A stretch of DNA of 64,000 nucleotides, taken from assembly GCF_006094435.1 (NCBI RefSeq), contig NZ_CP034783.1, forward strand, positions 5,917,001 to 5,981,000. The letters run 5' to 3'. The translations under genes were made by a program, and so were the position numbers. Positions 22,066 to 32,843 of this stretch are shown in pieces. Numbering within the stretch: the stretch's first letter is position 1; the number at the start of each line of letters is the position of its first letter. Below the pieces are notes generated by a model that was given only the letters and a program-made list of their open reading frames with translations, did no database searches and was not told the DNA's origin. This DNA is from Pseudomonas sp. MPC6 (GTDB lineage: Bacteria; Pseudomonadota; Gammaproteobacteria; Pseudomonadales; Pseudomonadaceae).

Positions 22066-23559
22066 ATGAAACCATCGCTAGTCTTGAGAATGGGCCAGCA
22101 GCTGACGATGACACCGCAGCTGCAACAGGCCATCCGCCTGCTCCAATTGTCGACCCTGGACCTGCAACAGGAAATCCAGGAGGCCCTGGAGTCCAATCCG
22201 ATGCTCGAACGCCAGGAAGAAGGCGACGACTTCGATAACGCCGACCCCTTGGCCGACAAAGCCGAACAGCTCCCCAATGCCGACGTGTCGGAACCCTCCT
22301 ACCAGGAAACCGCCCCGACGGTGGATAACCTCGAGGAAGGTGACTGGAACGAGCGCATTCCCAACGAACTGCCCGTCGATACCGCGTGGGAGGACGTTTA
22401 CCAGACCAGCGCCAGCAGCCTGCCGAGCAACGATGACGACGAGTGGGACTTCACCACCCGTACATCGGCCGGTGAAAGCCTGCAAAGCCATCTGCTGTGG
22501 CAACTGAACCTGGCACCGATGTCCGACACCGATCGCCTGATTGCCGTGACCCTGATCGACTGCATCAACAATCAGGGTTACCTGGACGAAACCCTCGAGG
22601 AAATTCTCGAAGCCTTCGACCCGGAACTGGACATCGAACTGGACGAAATAGAAGCCGTCCTGCATCGCATCCAGCAATTCGAACCCGCCGGCATCGCCGC
22701 CCGCAACCTGGGCGAATGCCTGTTGCTGCAATTGCGCCAATTGCCCGCCAAGACCCCGTGGCTGGCCGAGGCCAAGCGTCTGGTCAGCGATTACATCGAC
22801 CTGCTTGGCAGCCGCGACTACAGCCAGCTGATGCGCCGCATGAAGCTCAAGGAAGATGAACTGCGCCAGGTGATCGAACTGGTGCAGAGCCTCAACCCGC
22901 GGCCTGGCTCGCAGATCGAGTCCAGCGAAGCCGAATACGTCGTCCCCGATGTCATCGTGCGCAAGGACAACGAGCGCTGGCTGGTGGAGCTGAACCAGGA
23001 ATCGGTGCCGCGGCTGCGGGTCAACGCCCAATACGCCGGTTTCGTGCGCCGCGCCGACACCAGTGCCGACAACACCTTCATGCGCAATCAGTTGCAAGAG
23101 GCCCGCTGGTTCATCAAGAGCCTACAGAGCCGCAACGAAACCCTGATGAAAGTGGCCACCCAGATCGTCGAGCATCAGCGCGGCTTCCTGGAGTACGGCG
23201 ACGAAGCCATGAAACCGTTGGTGCTGCATGACATTGCCGAGGCGGTGGGCATGCACGAGTCGACGATTTCCCGGGTGACTACGCAGAAATTCATGCATAC
23301 CCCCCGGGGCATCTATGAACTGAAATACTTTTTTTCCAGCCACGTCAGCACCTCGGAAGGCGGTGAATGCTCGTCCACGGCGATCCGCGCGATCATCAAA
23401 AAACTGGTTGCAGCGGAAAATCAGAAAAAGCCGTTGAGTGACAGCAAGATCGCTGGTTTACTGGAGGCACAAGGCATTCAGGTGGCTCGCCGCACCGTCG
23501 CCAAGTACCGCGAATCCCTCGGGATCGCGCCTTCGAGCGAACGCAAGCGGTTGATGTAG
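22066..23559 (+). CDS. rpoN: RNA polymerase sigma-54 factor
   Basis: Sigma-54, 497 residues, directs polymerase to -24/-12 promoters and depends on AAA+ activators. Region I is the Gln/Leu-rich start ([29 protein letters not shown]), region II is acidic (about 50-130), and region III holds the core-binding and HTH domains. The diagnostic RpoN box [10 protein letters not shown] is at about 474-483, close to the C-terminus. Neighbours hpf, ptsN, rapZ and the NPr gene are the classic rpoN cluster. Confidence 0.98.
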   Translation: MKPSLVLRMGQQLTMTPQLQQAIRLLQLSTLDLQQEIQEALESNPMLERQEEGDDFDNADPLADKAEQLPNADVSEPSYQETAPTVDNLEEGDWNERIPNELPVDTAWEDVYQTSASSLPSNDDDEWDFTTRTSAGESLQSHLLWQLNLAPMSDTDRLIAVTLIDCINNQGYLDETLEEILEAFDPELDIELDEIEAVLHRIQQFEPAGIAARNLGECLLLQLRQLPAKTPWLAEAKRLVSDYIDLLGSRDYSQLMRRMKLKEDELRQVIELVQSLNPRPGSQIESSEAEYVVPDVIVRKDNERWLVELNQESVPRLRVNAQYAGFVRRADTSADNTFMRNQLQEARWFIKSLQSRNETLMKVATQIVEHQRGFLEYGDEAMKPLVLHDIAEAVGMHESTISRVTTQKFMHTPRGIYELKYFFSSHVSTSEGGECSSTAIRAIIKKLVAAENQKKPLSDSKIAGLLEAQGIQVARRTVAKYRESLGIAPSSERKRLM

Positions 23560-23581
23560 AGCCACGCCACAGCGTTCCAGT

Positions 23582-23601
23582 GGCAGGCATTTCTGCCTGC
23601 C
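23582..23601 (+). terminator. Hairpin between rpoN and hpf
   Basis: GGCAGGCA-4 nt-TGCCTGCC, 8-bp perfect stem, followed by GCTTTATG. It may attenuate or process the transcript between rpoN and hpf. Confidence 0.45.
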
Positions 23602-23633
23602 GCTTTATGCACTGGCAACGAAGGAGAAGCTGT

Positions 23634-23942
23634 ATGCAAGTCAACATCAGTGGACACCAACTGGAAGTGACCGAACCTCTTCGCACCTACATCGGCGAAA
23701 AGCTCGAACGATTGGAGAGGCATTTCGACAAGATCACCAACGTGCAGGTCACGATGACGGTCGAAAAGCTGAAGCAGAAAATCGAAGCCACGCTGCATAT
23801 TCCCGGCAATGAAGTGGTCGCCAACGCGGAACATACCGATATGTACGCGGCGATCGACGCATTGACCGACAAGCTGGATAAACAACTCAAAAAGCATAAG
23901 GAAAAGACCCAAAGCCTCCTCCAGGGCGCGACCGGTCGTTAA
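23634..23942 (+). CDS. hpf: Ribosome hibernation promoting factor
   Basis: 102-residue short HPF/YfiA-type protein that binds the 30S decoding region and stabilises idle ribosomes. It starts MQVNISGHQLEVTEPLRTYI after an AAGGAG ribosome site and ends with the Lys-rich DKQLKKHKEKTQ stretch. The long-HPF dimerisation domain is absent. Position directly after rpoN is conserved. Confidence 0.95.
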   Translation: MQVNISGHQLEVTEPLRTYIGEKLERLERHFDKITNVQVTMTVEKLKQKIEATLHIPGNEVVANAEHTDMYAAIDALTDKLDKQLKKHKEKTQSLLQGATGR

Positions 23943-23954
23943 CACTCCCAACCC

Positions 23955-24419
23955 ATGATCCGACTTGAAAGCATCCTGACCCCCGGCCGTTCCCTCGTGA
24001 ACGTGCCGGGCGGCAGTAAAAAGAAAGCCCTCGAGCAAATTGCCAACCTCATCCATAAAGAAGTCCCGGATCTGGAGATGCAAGATGTCTTCGAGGCTCT
24101 GATTGCCCGTGAAAAACTCGGCTCGACCGGTTTTGGCAACGGCATCGCCATCCCCCACTGTCGCCTCAAGGGCTGTACCGCACCCGTCAGTGCCTTGATG
24201 CATCTGGACGCACCCATCGATTTCGACGCCATCGACGGTGCCCCGGTCGACCTGCTGTTCGTACTGCTGGTCCCGCAAGCCGCCACCGATGCGCACCTGG
24301 AGCTGCTGCGGCAGATCGCCAGCATGCTCGATCGCAAGGAAGTACGCGAAAAGCTGCGCAGCGCCCCGAGCAATGAAGCCTTGTATCAGGTTGTCCTGGA
24401 CGAGCAAAACGGTCAGTAA
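23955..24419 (+). CDS. ptsN: Nitrogen-PTS enzyme IIA
   Basis: EIIA-Ntr, 154 residues, a regulatory phosphoprotein of the nitrogen phosphotransferase system. The phosphorylated histidine is His68 in [10 protein letters not shown]. Fold segments RESIL-like at the start ([13 protein letters not shown]) and [23 protein letters not shown] match PTS EIIA type 2. It receives phosphate from NPr, encoded two genes downstream. Confidence 0.96.
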   Translation: MIRLESILTPGRSLVNVPGGSKKKALEQIANLIHKEVPDLEMQDVFEALIAREKLGSTGFGNGIAIPHCRLKGCTAPVSALMHLDAPIDFDAIDGAPVDLLFVLLVPQAATDAHLELLRQIASMLDRKEVREKLRSAPSNEALYQVVLDEQNGQ

Positions 24420-24421
24420 TC

Positions 24422-25279
24422 ATGCGCTTGATCATCGTCAGTGGCCGTTCCGGCTCAGGTAAAAGTACCGCGCTCGATGTTCTCGAGGACAACGGCTTTT
24501 ACTGCATCGACAACCTGCCTGCCGGGCTTTTGCCGGAACTGGCCGAACGTGCACTGATCCACACCGAACTGGCCCAGCCGCTGGTTGCCGTGTCGATCGA
24601 CGCGCGCAACTTGCCGAGCCACCTGTCGCGCTTCCCCGAGCTGCTGGAAGAAGTCCGCAGCCGGCATATCCAGTGCGATGTCCTGTACCTGGACGCCGAC
24701 GAAGAAACCTTGCTCAAACGTTTTTCGGAGACCCGCCGGCGTCACCCCCTGAGCAACGCCAACCGCTCACTGGCGGAAGCGATCAGCGATGAAACCACCC
24801 TGCTCGGGCCGATCGCCGACCTCGCCGATCTCAAGGTCAACACCACCAACCTGAACCTGTATCAGTTGCGCGATACCATCAAGCTGCGCCTGCTGAATCA
24901 ACCGGAACCCGGTACGGCGTTCCTGGTGGAATCCTTCGGCTTCAAGCGCGGCATGCCGGTGGACGCCGACCTGGTGTTCGACGTGCGTTGCCTGCCGAAC
25001 CCCTACTGGAAGCCGGAGTTGCGTGAACAGTCCGGGCTCGATAAGCCGGTCGCCGACTACCTGGCGGCACAGCCGGACGTCGAAGAAATGTTCCAGGACA
25101 TTTCTACCTACCTGCTCAAGTGGCTGCCCCGCTTTGCGGCCAGCAATCGCGCTTATGTCACCATCGCCATTGGCTGCACCGGCGGGCATCACCGCTCCGT
25201 CTACCTGACCGAACGTCTGGGTCAGGCCCTGCAAAAAACCCTGAAGAACGTCCAGGTCCGCCACCGCGACCTCAGCTAA
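24422..25279 (+). CDS. rapZ: RNase adapter protein RapZ
   Basis: 285-residue P-loop protein (YvcJ/RapZ family). In E. coli it binds glucosamine-6-phosphate and targets the sRNA GlmZ to RNase E; the Pseudomonas role is less clear. Walker A is GRSGSGKST (8-16). The C-terminal domain has [17 protein letters not shown], the conserved RapZ signature. It starts 2 nt after the ptsN stop. Confidence 0.95.
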   Translation: MRLIIVSGRSGSGKSTALDVLEDNGFYCIDNLPAGLLPELAERALIHTELAQPLVAVSIDARNLPSHLSRFPELLEEVRSRHIQCDVLYLDADEETLLKRFSETRRRHPLSNANRSLAEAISDETTLLGPIADLADLKVNTTNLNLYQLRDTIKLRLLNQPEPGTAFLVESFGFKRGMPVDADLVFDVRCLPNPYWKPELREQSGLDKPVADYLAAQPDVEEMFQDISTYLLKWLPRFAASNRAYVTIAIGCTGGHHRSVYLTERLGQALQKTLKNVQVRHRDLS

Positions 25280-25294
25280 AGGATTCACATCGCG

Positions 25295-25570
25295 ATGCCT
25301 GCTCTGGAAATCGAAATCATCAACAAGCTGGGCCTGCACGCCCGTGCGTCTGCAAAATTTGTCGGCGTCGCCGGTCAGTTCAAGGATTGCTCGATCAGGG
25401 TAGGACGTACGCCGGAATCTACGGTCGATGGCAAAAGCATCATGGCGATGATGATGCTCGCGGCTGGCAAGGGCACGAAAATTCATCTGAGCACGGAAGG
25501 CGAGCAGGAACAGGAAGCGCTGGATGCGCTGGTGGCGTTGATCAACAACTACTTCGATGAAGGCGAGTAA
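25295..25570 (+). CDS. ptsO: HPr-like phosphocarrier NPr
   Basis: 91-residue HPr-family protein carrying phosphate from EI-Ntr (PtsP) to PtsN. The active histidine is His15 in KLGLHARAS. The HPr serine-region helix is present as DGKSIMAMMMLAAGKG. It is last in the rpoN-hpf-ptsN-rapZ-ptsO run and is followed by a strong hairpin. Confidence 0.95.
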   Translation: MPALEIEIINKLGLHARASAKFVGVAGQFKDCSIRVGRTPESTVDGKSIMAMMMLAAGKGTKIHLSTEGEQEQEALDALVALINNYFDEGE

Positions 25571-25578
25571 ACGTCAAC

Positions 25579-25634
25579 AGATCGCAGCCTCGTTGCACCT
25601 GTAGGAGCTGTCGAGTGCAACGAGGCTGCGATCT
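25579..25634. repeat. REP-type hairpin serving as terminator after ptsO
   Basis: A perfect 20-bp inverted repeat (AGATCGCAGCCTCGTTGCAC and its complement) around a 16-nt loop that contains GTAGGAGCTG, followed by TTTTGATCTT. The sequence resembles a second, dispersed repeat type seen in fluorescent pseudomonads. It lies between the convergent ptsO and ZIP genes. Confidence 0.75.
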
Positions 25635-25652
25635 TTTGATCTTAAACTTTCT

Positions 25653-26383
25653 TCACGCCAACGCCGTATCCATCACCATCATCAAACAAAACCCGACCAG
25701 CAACCCCAGGCTGGCCAGCTTATCGTGACCATGCCGGCGCGACTCCGGAATTACTTCATGGGTAACCACCAACAGCATGGCCCCCGCCGCCAACGCCAAC
25801 CCCAATGGCAGCAACATCTCGGCCAGGCTGACCAGCCAGGCGCATAACAGCGCGAAGACCGGCTCGACCAATCCTGACGCCGCACCGATCAGGAATGCCT
25901 TGACCCGCGACATCCCTGCCCCGGCCAGGACCAACGCAATCACCAGCCCTTCCGGCACATCCTGCAAGGCGATGCCCATGGCCAAACTGTCGGCATCCGG
26001 CATCCCGCCGCCGGCCGAGACGCCCACTGCCATGCCTTCCGGTATGTTGTGAGCGATGATGGCAAACACAAACAGCCAGATTCGCGGGGGAATCACCGGA
26101 TGTTCAACGGTCCCCACGAGCATCACCCCGGCGCCGAAGCCCAGCAGCGTATCGCTGACCGCCTGGGGCATCTGCCGAATCACCAACACCGGCACCGCGC
26201 CCAACGCCGTACCCAGCGCGCAGATCGCCCCGCCTTGCAATGCGCGTAACAGTTTCGGCTCCAGGTCCAGCCACGCCAGCCCATGGACGACCAATAACGT
26301 CATGCCCGCGCCAGCAGCAACAGCGATCCCAACGCGTAACGAAACATTCGTCCACTTCCGATCGCCAGTGTTTCAGTGCCCAT
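25653..26383 (-). pseudogene. ZIP-family metal transporter, frameshifted and internally deleted
   Basis: Remnant of a ZIP (zinc/iron permease, GufA-like) transporter. An AAGG site and ATG at 26383 open a frame encoding MGTETLAIGSGRMFRYALGS and LLLLARA that hits TGA at about 26300. The rest continues in another frame from 26303 (MTLLVVHGLAWLDL..., 216 residues), which has no ribosome site of its own. The frames would join as LLLLAGMTLLV if two bases were removed (or one added). The second frame also runs GFGAGVMLVGTVEHP straight into IWLFVFAIIAHNIPEGM. ZIP proteins of this type are near 300 residues with eight helices, and a loop plus about one helix appears missing here. The metal motifs HNIPEG and DVPEG survive. 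It is last in the Fur operon, 30 nt after sodA. Confidence 0.7.
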
Positions 26384-26413
26384 AATCAGCCTTGGATGGT
26401 TTTTATAGAAAAC

Positions 26414-27025
26414 TCAAGCCAGCGCTGCCTGATAGCGCGCGCTGACTTGTGGCCAATTGATCACGTTGTAGAACGCATTGATGTATTCCGGACGGCGGTT
26501 CTGATACCGCAGGTAATAAGCGTGCTCCCAGACATCAAGGCCGAGAATTGGCGTATTGCCGCTCATCAACGGGCTGTCCTGATTGCCGCTGCTTTCAACG
26601 ATCAACGTCTTTTGCGGCGTGACACTGAGCCATGCCCAGCCGCTGCCGAACCGGGTCAGCGCGGCCTTGGTGAAGGCCTCCTTGAACGTGTCCAGGCCAC
26701 CCGGTTGCTCATCGATCGCCTTGGCCAGCGCACCGTCGGGATGACCGCCGCCATGAGGCGCCATCACTTCCCAGAACAGTGAATGATTGGCGTGGCCGCC
26801 GCCCTGATTGATCACCGCCGCGCGCAGTGTTTCCGGCAGTTGCTGGATGCTTGCCACCAGTTTCTCCACCGGCCACTCGGCATACTCGGTGCCTTCCACC
26901 GCGGCATTGAGGTTGTTGATGTAGGTCTGGTGGTGCTTGGTGTAATGGATTTCCATGGTCTGCGCATCGATGTGCGGTTCCAGGGCATCGTAGGCGTAGG
27001 GCAAGGCAGGCAGGGTAAAAGCCAT
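26414..27025 (-). CDS. sodA: Superoxide dismutase, manganese type
   Basis: 203-residue Mn/Fe superoxide dismutase. Metal ligands are His27, His81, Asp164 and His168 (in DVWEHAYYL). The [10 protein letters not shown] and GNQDSPL segments are of the Mn type rather than the AAQVWNH form of iron SodB. I start at [17 protein letters not shown], 2 nt after the end of the orfX reading frame. In P. aeruginosa the same operon (fagA-fumC-orfX-sodA) is induced by iron starvation through Fur, replacing iron enzymes with iron-free ones. Confidence 0.94.
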   Translation of the reverse strand: MAFTLPALPYAYDALEPHIDAQTMEIHYTKHHQTYINNLNAAVEGTEYAEWPVEKLVASIQQLPETLRAAVINQGGGHANHSLFWEVMAPHGGGHPDGALAKAIDEQPGGLDTFKEAFTKAALTRFGSGWAWLSVTPQKTLIVESSGNQDSPLMSGNTPILGLDVWEHAYYLRYQNRRPEYINAFYNVINWPQVSARYQAALA

Positions 27026-27027
27026 GT

Positions 27028-27314
27028 TCAATGGACTCCATGATGAAGAGGTGCAGGTGAGGCGACATCCATGTCCAGTAAACGATGGCTGCGCGGGTAC
27101 TCGCCGTGCTCGCTGATGAAACTCAGCAGCTCGACGTAGGTCTTGCTGCTCTGACGCCATGCCGCTTCACGCAAGGCCGGCGCCAGGCGCGGGTCCTGCG
27201 TGGTCTGCCCTGGGCCAGGGCCAATGCCTGCAAGTAAGCCTCGCGGGCATCGACCAGTTCGCCCAGCATGAAACAGCGATTGGCTCTTTCGATCGTGCGT
27301 TTCCAGTGCTCCAT
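27028..27314 (-). pseudogene. orfX of the fagA-fumC-orfX-sodA operon, disrupted
   Basis: A TTGGAG site precedes the ATG at 27314 and a frame encoding MEHWKRTIERANRCFMLGEL and then VDAREAYLQALALAQ. After that, this frame becomes an unlikely Arg-rich tail and stops at about 27123. A second frame picks up credible protein sequence, [20 protein letters not shown] then [20 protein letters not shown], and ends at TGA 27030-27028, 2 nt before the sodA ATG. As I remember it, Pseudomonas orfX proteins have both pieces in one frame with several tens of residues between them. The picture fits an internal deletion whose length is not a multiple of three. Function of the intact protein is unknown. Confidence 0.7.
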
Positions 27315-27340
27315 GGTGGGCTCCAAAGCGTTAACAGTGA

Positions 27341-28697
<1,357 letters not shown>

Positions 28698-28717
<20 letters not shown>

Positions 28718-29105
28718 CTGAAAATCCTTGCACCAGTTCAATAAGAGGAATCGAGGGATGCAACTCGCAGGTCGCCAGTTGCCAGGTGTAGCTCTGCCAG
28801 CGCTTGAGGCGGCACTTGCACAGAGAGAGGCGTTCCAGTTCGCGCAGCGGACGCCAGGCCCGATCCAGGCAATAGGTCCGCCAGTGCCACGGCAGCGCGA
28901 CGTCGGCGGCGGTATCGAGCAATAAACGGAAAGAAGTTTCGGCGATGGTCCAGGGCGAAGTTGCCGTGCAACATGCCAGATACCGGCCTTCGGCCAGGTA
29001 ATGGTCGATCAGGCGCGGTTCGTCGGGGTCCATCGCGCAACGGATCTGGCGGCTCATCCAGCGCCAGTTTTCGAGGTAGGGCTGCTCGTGCAAGGCAGAA
29101 CTCAT
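28698..29105 (-). CDS. fagA: Fur-associated gene FagA-like protein
   Basis: 135-residue small protein at the head of the fumC-sodA operon, matching the position and size of P. aeruginosa fagA (Fur-associated gene), whose function is unknown. The sequence is Trp/Arg/Leu-rich with five cysteines (CCTAT, YCLDR, LCKCR, TCELH region) and no signal peptide. A Fur-like site and -10 box lie directly upstream. The stop is inside fumC by 20 nt. Confidence 0.8.
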
Positions 29106-29136
29106 AATCCGGGCTCATTCGGTAATGAGATTTATT

Positions 29137-29157
29137 ATTATATGATAATGAGAAGCA
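29137..29157 (-). promoter_or_regulatory. Fur-like site and -10 box upstream of fagA
   Basis: TGATAAT-G-AGAAGCA (29143-29157) matches 11 of 14 positions of the 7-1-7 Fur motif TGATAATnATTATCA. It abuts a minus-strand TATAAT at 29137-29142, about 32 nt before the fagA ATG, so bound Fur would cover the promoter. Confidence 0.7.
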
Positions 29158-29190
29158 AAACAACCCCGATGATGCAGGCAAGATCTTAAA

Positions 29191-29285
29191 CTGCGGGAGC
29201 GAGCTTGCTCGCGATGGCGGTGTGACATTCGACATCTTTGTTGACTGGCATACCGCTTTCGCTGGCAAGCCAGCTCCTGCAGGGG
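29191..29285. repeat. Mixed-type REPIN
   Basis: The left arm is of the GGGAGCGAGCTTGCTCGCGA type while the right arm is of the TTCGCTGGCAAGCCAGCTCC type, so the pair is chimeric. Confidence 0.75.
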
Positions 29286-29301
29286 ACCGCGCCAGACGCA
29301 T

Positions 29302-29345
29302 AAAAAAGGCGCGCCACCCAATCGGGAAGCGCGCCTTTTTTGTGT
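29302..29345. terminator. Terminator after pmbA
   Basis: AAGGCGCGC / GCGCGCCTT stem with a 14-nt loop, flanked by A-run and T-run, 13 nt past the pmbA stop; can work in both directions. Confidence 0.85.
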
Positions 29346-29357
29346 AACGGTCGGGGG

Positions 29358-30704
29358 TTAGCTACCCGCCACCATCATCTTCTCGATCAACACCGACCCG
29401 GTGCGAATGTTGCTGCGCAGTTCCAGATCATTGCCCACCGCGACGATCTGCTTGAACATGTCGCGCATGTTGCCGGCGATGGTCACTTCCTGGACCGCAA
29501 ACTGGATTTCGCCGTTTTCGACCCAGTAACCCGCCGCTCCACGGGAGTAATCGCCGGTGACCATGTTCAGGCCCTGGCCCATCAGTTCGGTCACCAGCAG
29601 GCCGCGCCCCATGCGCCGCAGCAGGGCAGCCTGGTCTTCGTCGCCGTGGGTGACGAACAGGTTGTGCACGCCGCCGGCGTTGGCGGTGCTCGGCATGCCG
29701 AGTTTGCGACCGGAATAGGTGCCGAGGATGTAGGACACCAGCTCGCCTTTTTCGACGAACGGTTTGGCATAGGTCGCCAGGCCATCACCATCGAACGCCG
29801 CGCTGCCCAGTGCGCGCATCAAATGCGGACGCTCATCGATGGTCAGCCATTCCGGGAACAGTTTCTGCCCCAGCGTGCCCTCGAGGAAGGACGATTTGCG
29901 GTACAGGCTGCCGCCGGAAATTGCCGAGAGGAAACTGCCGAACAGACCACCGGCCAGTTCCGCGGAAAACAGCACCGGCACTTCGCAGGTCGGCACCGGA
30001 CGCGCGCCCAGACGGCTGGCCGCCCGTTGCGCGGCATGCTGGCCAATGCTCACCGGGTCGGCCAGCAGGTTGCCCTGACGGTTCACGTCGTACCAGTAAT
30101 CGCGCTGCATCTGGCCGTCGGCCTCGGCGATCATGACGCAGCTCAGACTGTGGCGAGTCGATGCGTAGCCACCGACAAACCCATGGCTATTGCCGTAAAC
30201 GCGGCAACCCTGGTGGGTACTGAGGCTGGTGCCATCGGCGTTCTTGATCCGGCTGTCGGCGGCAAACGCCGCCGCTTCACAGGTCAAAGCCATCTCGATG
30301 GCTTGTTCCGGGGTGATGTCCCACTGGTGGAACAGGTCGAAATCGTGCAGATCCTTGGCCATCAGCGCGGCATCGGCCAGGCCTGCGGCTTCGTCTTCCG
30401 AGGTGTGCTTGGCGATGGCCAGCGCGGCAGCGACGGTCTCGCGAATCGCCTCGGGGCCACTGGCCGAAGTACTCGCCGAACCTTTGCGCTGGCCGACATA
30501 CAGCGTGATGCCAAAACCCTGGTCGCGGTTGAATTCGACGGTTTCGACTTCACGCTGGCGCACGGTCGTGGACAGCCCCTGCTCCAGGGACACCGCCACT
30601 TCACAGGCACTGGCGCCCTGGCGCTTGGCTTCAGCGATGATCTGCTCGACTTGTTCTTGCAGTGCCGGCAACGCTTGTGGGCCGACGCTTTCAACTGCAC
30701 TCAT
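29358..30704 (-). CDS. pmbA: Metalloprotease subunit PmbA (TldE)
   Basis: 448-residue partner of TldD in a heterodimeric cytosolic protease that, in E. coli, matures microcin B17 and degrades CcdA. PmbA itself lacks the HExxxH zinc motif and none is seen here. The ATG at 30704 has a GGAG site; the track-length variant with an upstream GTG adds four residues. Conserved stretches: GSASTSASGPEAIRETVAAAL and the C-terminal GDYSRGAAGYWVENGEIQFAV. tldD is encoded 700 bp away on the same strand with darP divergent between them. Confidence 0.94.
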   Translation of the reverse strand: MSAVESVGPQALPALQEQVEQIIAEAKRQGASACEVAVSLEQGLSTTVRQREVETVEFNRDQGFGITLYVGQRKGSASTSASGPEAIRETVAAALAIAKHTSEDEAAGLADAALMAKDLHDFDLFHQWDITPEQAIEMALTCEAAAFAADSRIKNADGTSLSTHQGCRVYGNSHGFVGGYASTRHSLSCVMIAEADGQMQRDYWYDVNRQGNLLADPVSIGQHAAQRAASRLGARPVPTCEVPVLFSAELAGGLFGSFLSAISGGSLYRKSSFLEGTLGQKLFPEWLTIDERPHLMRALGSAAFDGDGLATYAKPFVEKGELVSYILGTYSGRKLGMPSTANAGGVHNLFVTHGDEDQAALLRRMGRGLLVTELMGQGLNMVTGDYSRGAAGYWVENGEIQFAVQEVTIAGNMRDMFKQIVAVGNDLELRSNIRTGSVLIEKMMVAGS

Positions 30705-30811
30705 GCTGTTCTCCACTCAAATTCTGCTTTCGGTAAGGCCTTCGAGCGACCGGGCCGGACAAGCGGCCCCCGACTGGTTATCATGGCGGCGTTTCTTTGC
30801 GGACGGCCACC

Positions 30812-31336
30812 ATGGTTGATTCTTACGACGACTCCCTCGATACGGGAGAAAAAAGCAAATCCCAGGTCAAACGCGAGCTGCATGCTCTGGTTGGCCTCGG
30901 CGAACGCCTTACAACGCTCAAGCCTGACTTGCTGGCAAAACTGCCATTGACCGACGCCATGCGCCGGGCCCTGGCCGATGCGCCCAAGCACACCGCGAAT
31001 ATCGCGCGTAAACGGCACCTCATGTTCATCGGCAAGCTGATGCGCGATCAGGACACTGACGCCATTCTGACTCTGCTCGATCAACTCGATGCCTCCACCC
31101 GGCAGTACAACGAACGTTTCCATGGCCTGGAACGCTGGCGCGATCGCTTGATCGCAGGCGACGACGGCGTCCTGGAGAAGTTCGTGCTCGACTACCCGGA
31201 GGCTGATCGTCAGCAATTGCGCTCCCTGATCCGTCAGGCCCAGCACGAACTGGCGACCAACAAGCCACCGGCCTCGAGCCGTAAGATCTTCAAGTACATC
31301 CGTGAGCTGGACGAGACTCAACGCGGTTTGCGCTGA
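30812..31336 (+). CDS. darP: Ribosome-associated protein DarP/YjgA (DUF615)
   Basis: 174-residue, highly charged helical protein of the DUF615 family; the E. coli homologue associates with late 50S precursors. The start is at [18 protein letters not shown]; a further in-frame ATG upstream adds five residues. Motifs: [18 protein letters not shown] and [13 protein letters not shown] ([18 protein letters not shown]). It is encoded on the plus strand between pmbA and tldD, the usual Pseudomonas arrangement. Confidence 0.93.
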   Translation: MVDSYDDSLDTGEKSKSQVKRELHALVGLGERLTTLKPDLLAKLPLTDAMRRALADAPKHTANIARKRHLMFIGKLMRDQDTDAILTLLDQLDASTRQYNERFHGLERWRDRLIAGDDGVLEKFVLDYPEADRQQLRSLIRQAQHELATNKPPASSRKIFKYIRELDETQRGLR

Positions 31337-31395
31337 GTCCCGAATCGGGTGGGTTGCCTCGCAACTCACCCGAAGCTTCACGTTTTCAGAGCCCC

Positions 31396-32838
31396 TTACG
31401 ATCCTGTGCCACCCACAGTGATCGCATCGATTTTCAGCGTTGGCTGGCCGACACCCACCGGCACCGACTGCCCATCCTTGCCACACGTCCCCACGCCGCT
31501 GTCCAGCGCCAGGTCGTTACCGACCATCGACACTTTGCTCATGGCTTCCGGCCCATTGCCGATCAACGTCGCGCCTTTGACCGGGGCGGTAATCTTGCCG
31601 TCTTCGATCAGGTACGCCTCGCTGGTGGAGAACACGAACTTGCCGCTGGTGATGTCCACCTGACCACCGCCGAGGTTCGCGCAGTAAATGCCGCGTTTCA
31701 CCGAGGCGATGATTTCCGCCGGATCGCTTTCGCCCGCCAGCATGTAGGTATTGGTCATGCGAGGCATCGGCAGGTGCGCGTAGGATTCACGGCGACCGTT
31801 ACCGGTGCGGGCCACGCCCATCAGGCGGGCGTTGAGCTTGTCCTGCATGTAGCCTTTGAGCACGCCGTTTTCGATCAGCGTGGTGCACTCGGTCGGGGTG
31901 CCTTCATCGTCGACGCTCAGCGAGCCACGACGACCGGCCAGCGTGCCATCATCGACGATGGTGCAGAGTTTGGACGCAACCATCTCACCCATGCGCCCGC
32001 TGTAGGCGGAGCTGCCCTTGCGGTTGAAATCGCCTTCCAGACCGTGACCCACCGCTTCGTGCAGCAATACGCCGGACCAGCCCGAGCCCAGCACCACCGG
32101 CAAGGTACCGGCCGGCGCCGGAATGGCCTCAAGGTTGACCAGCGCCTGACGCAGGGCTTCACGGGCGTAGCCCATGGCGCGGTCTTCGCCGAGGAAATAA
32201 CGGTAATCGGTACGCCCGCCACCGCCATGACCGCCGCGTTCGCGGCGACCGTTCTGCTCGACGATCACGCTGACGTTGAAGCGCACCAGCGGCCGCACAT
32301 CCGCCGCCAGGCCGCCGTCGGTGGACGCCACCAGAATGCGCTCCCAGACCCCGGCCATGCTGACGGTGACTTGCTGGATACGCGGATCGAGGGCGCGGGT
32401 CGCGACGTCGATGCGCTTGAGCAACTCGACTTTCTCGGCGCGGGTCAGCACTTCCAGCGGGTTATCCGGCCCGTACAACTGGGCCACGTCCTGGGTGGTA
32501 AACGCCTGCACCGTGCCGTTCTGCCCGGCGCGGGAGATCGAACGGGCGGCGCGTGCCGCCGCCCCCAACGCTTCCAGGGTAATGGCGTTGCTGTAGGCAA
32601 ATCCGGTTTTTTCACCCGATTGCGCCCGCACGCCGACACCCTGGTCGAGGTTGAAACTGCCTTCCTTGACGATGCCGTCTTCCAGCGCCCAGGACTCGGA
32701 AATCTGCCCCTGGAAATACAGGTCGGCCGCATCGATGCCTGGACCGGCCAGGTCGCCGAGCACCCCTTGCAGGCTCTCTATCGTTACGCCACCGGGCGCC
32801 AGGAGGTGTTCACTGACTGAGGACAACAACTCGCTCAT
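31396..32838 (-). CDS. tldD: Metalloprotease TldD
   Basis: Catalytic subunit of the TldD/PmbA protease, 480 residues. The zinc motif is HEAVGH at 260-265 (His260, Glu261, His265). Other family parts: [20 protein letters not shown] region and [18 protein letters not shown]. It overlaps no neighbour; the amidase gene lies 5 nt upstream on the same strand, so they are likely cotranscribed. Confidence 0.96.
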   Translation of the reverse strand: MSELLSSVSEHLLAPGGVTIESLQGVLGDLAGPGIDAADLYFQGQISESWALEDGIVKEGSFNLDQGVGVRAQSGEKTGFAYSNAITLEALGAAARAARSISRAGQNGTVQAFTTQDVAQLYGPDNPLEVLTRAEKVELLKRIDVATRALDPRIQQVTVSMAGVWERILVASTDGGLAADVRPLVRFNVSVIVEQNGRRERGGHGGGGRTDYRYFLGEDRAMGYAREALRQALVNLEAIPAPAGTLPVVLGSGWSGVLLHEAVGHGLEGDFNRKGSSAYSGRMGEMVASKLCTIVDDGTLAGRRGSLSVDDEGTPTECTTLIENGVLKGYMQDKLNARLMGVARTGNGRRESYAHLPMPRMTNTYMLAGESDPAEIIASVKRGIYCANLGGGQVDITSGKFVFSTSEAYLIEDGKITAPVKGATLIGNGPEAMSKVSMVGNDLALDSGVGTCGKDGQSVPVGVGQPTLKIDAITVGGTGS

Positions 32839-32843
32839 ATGCT

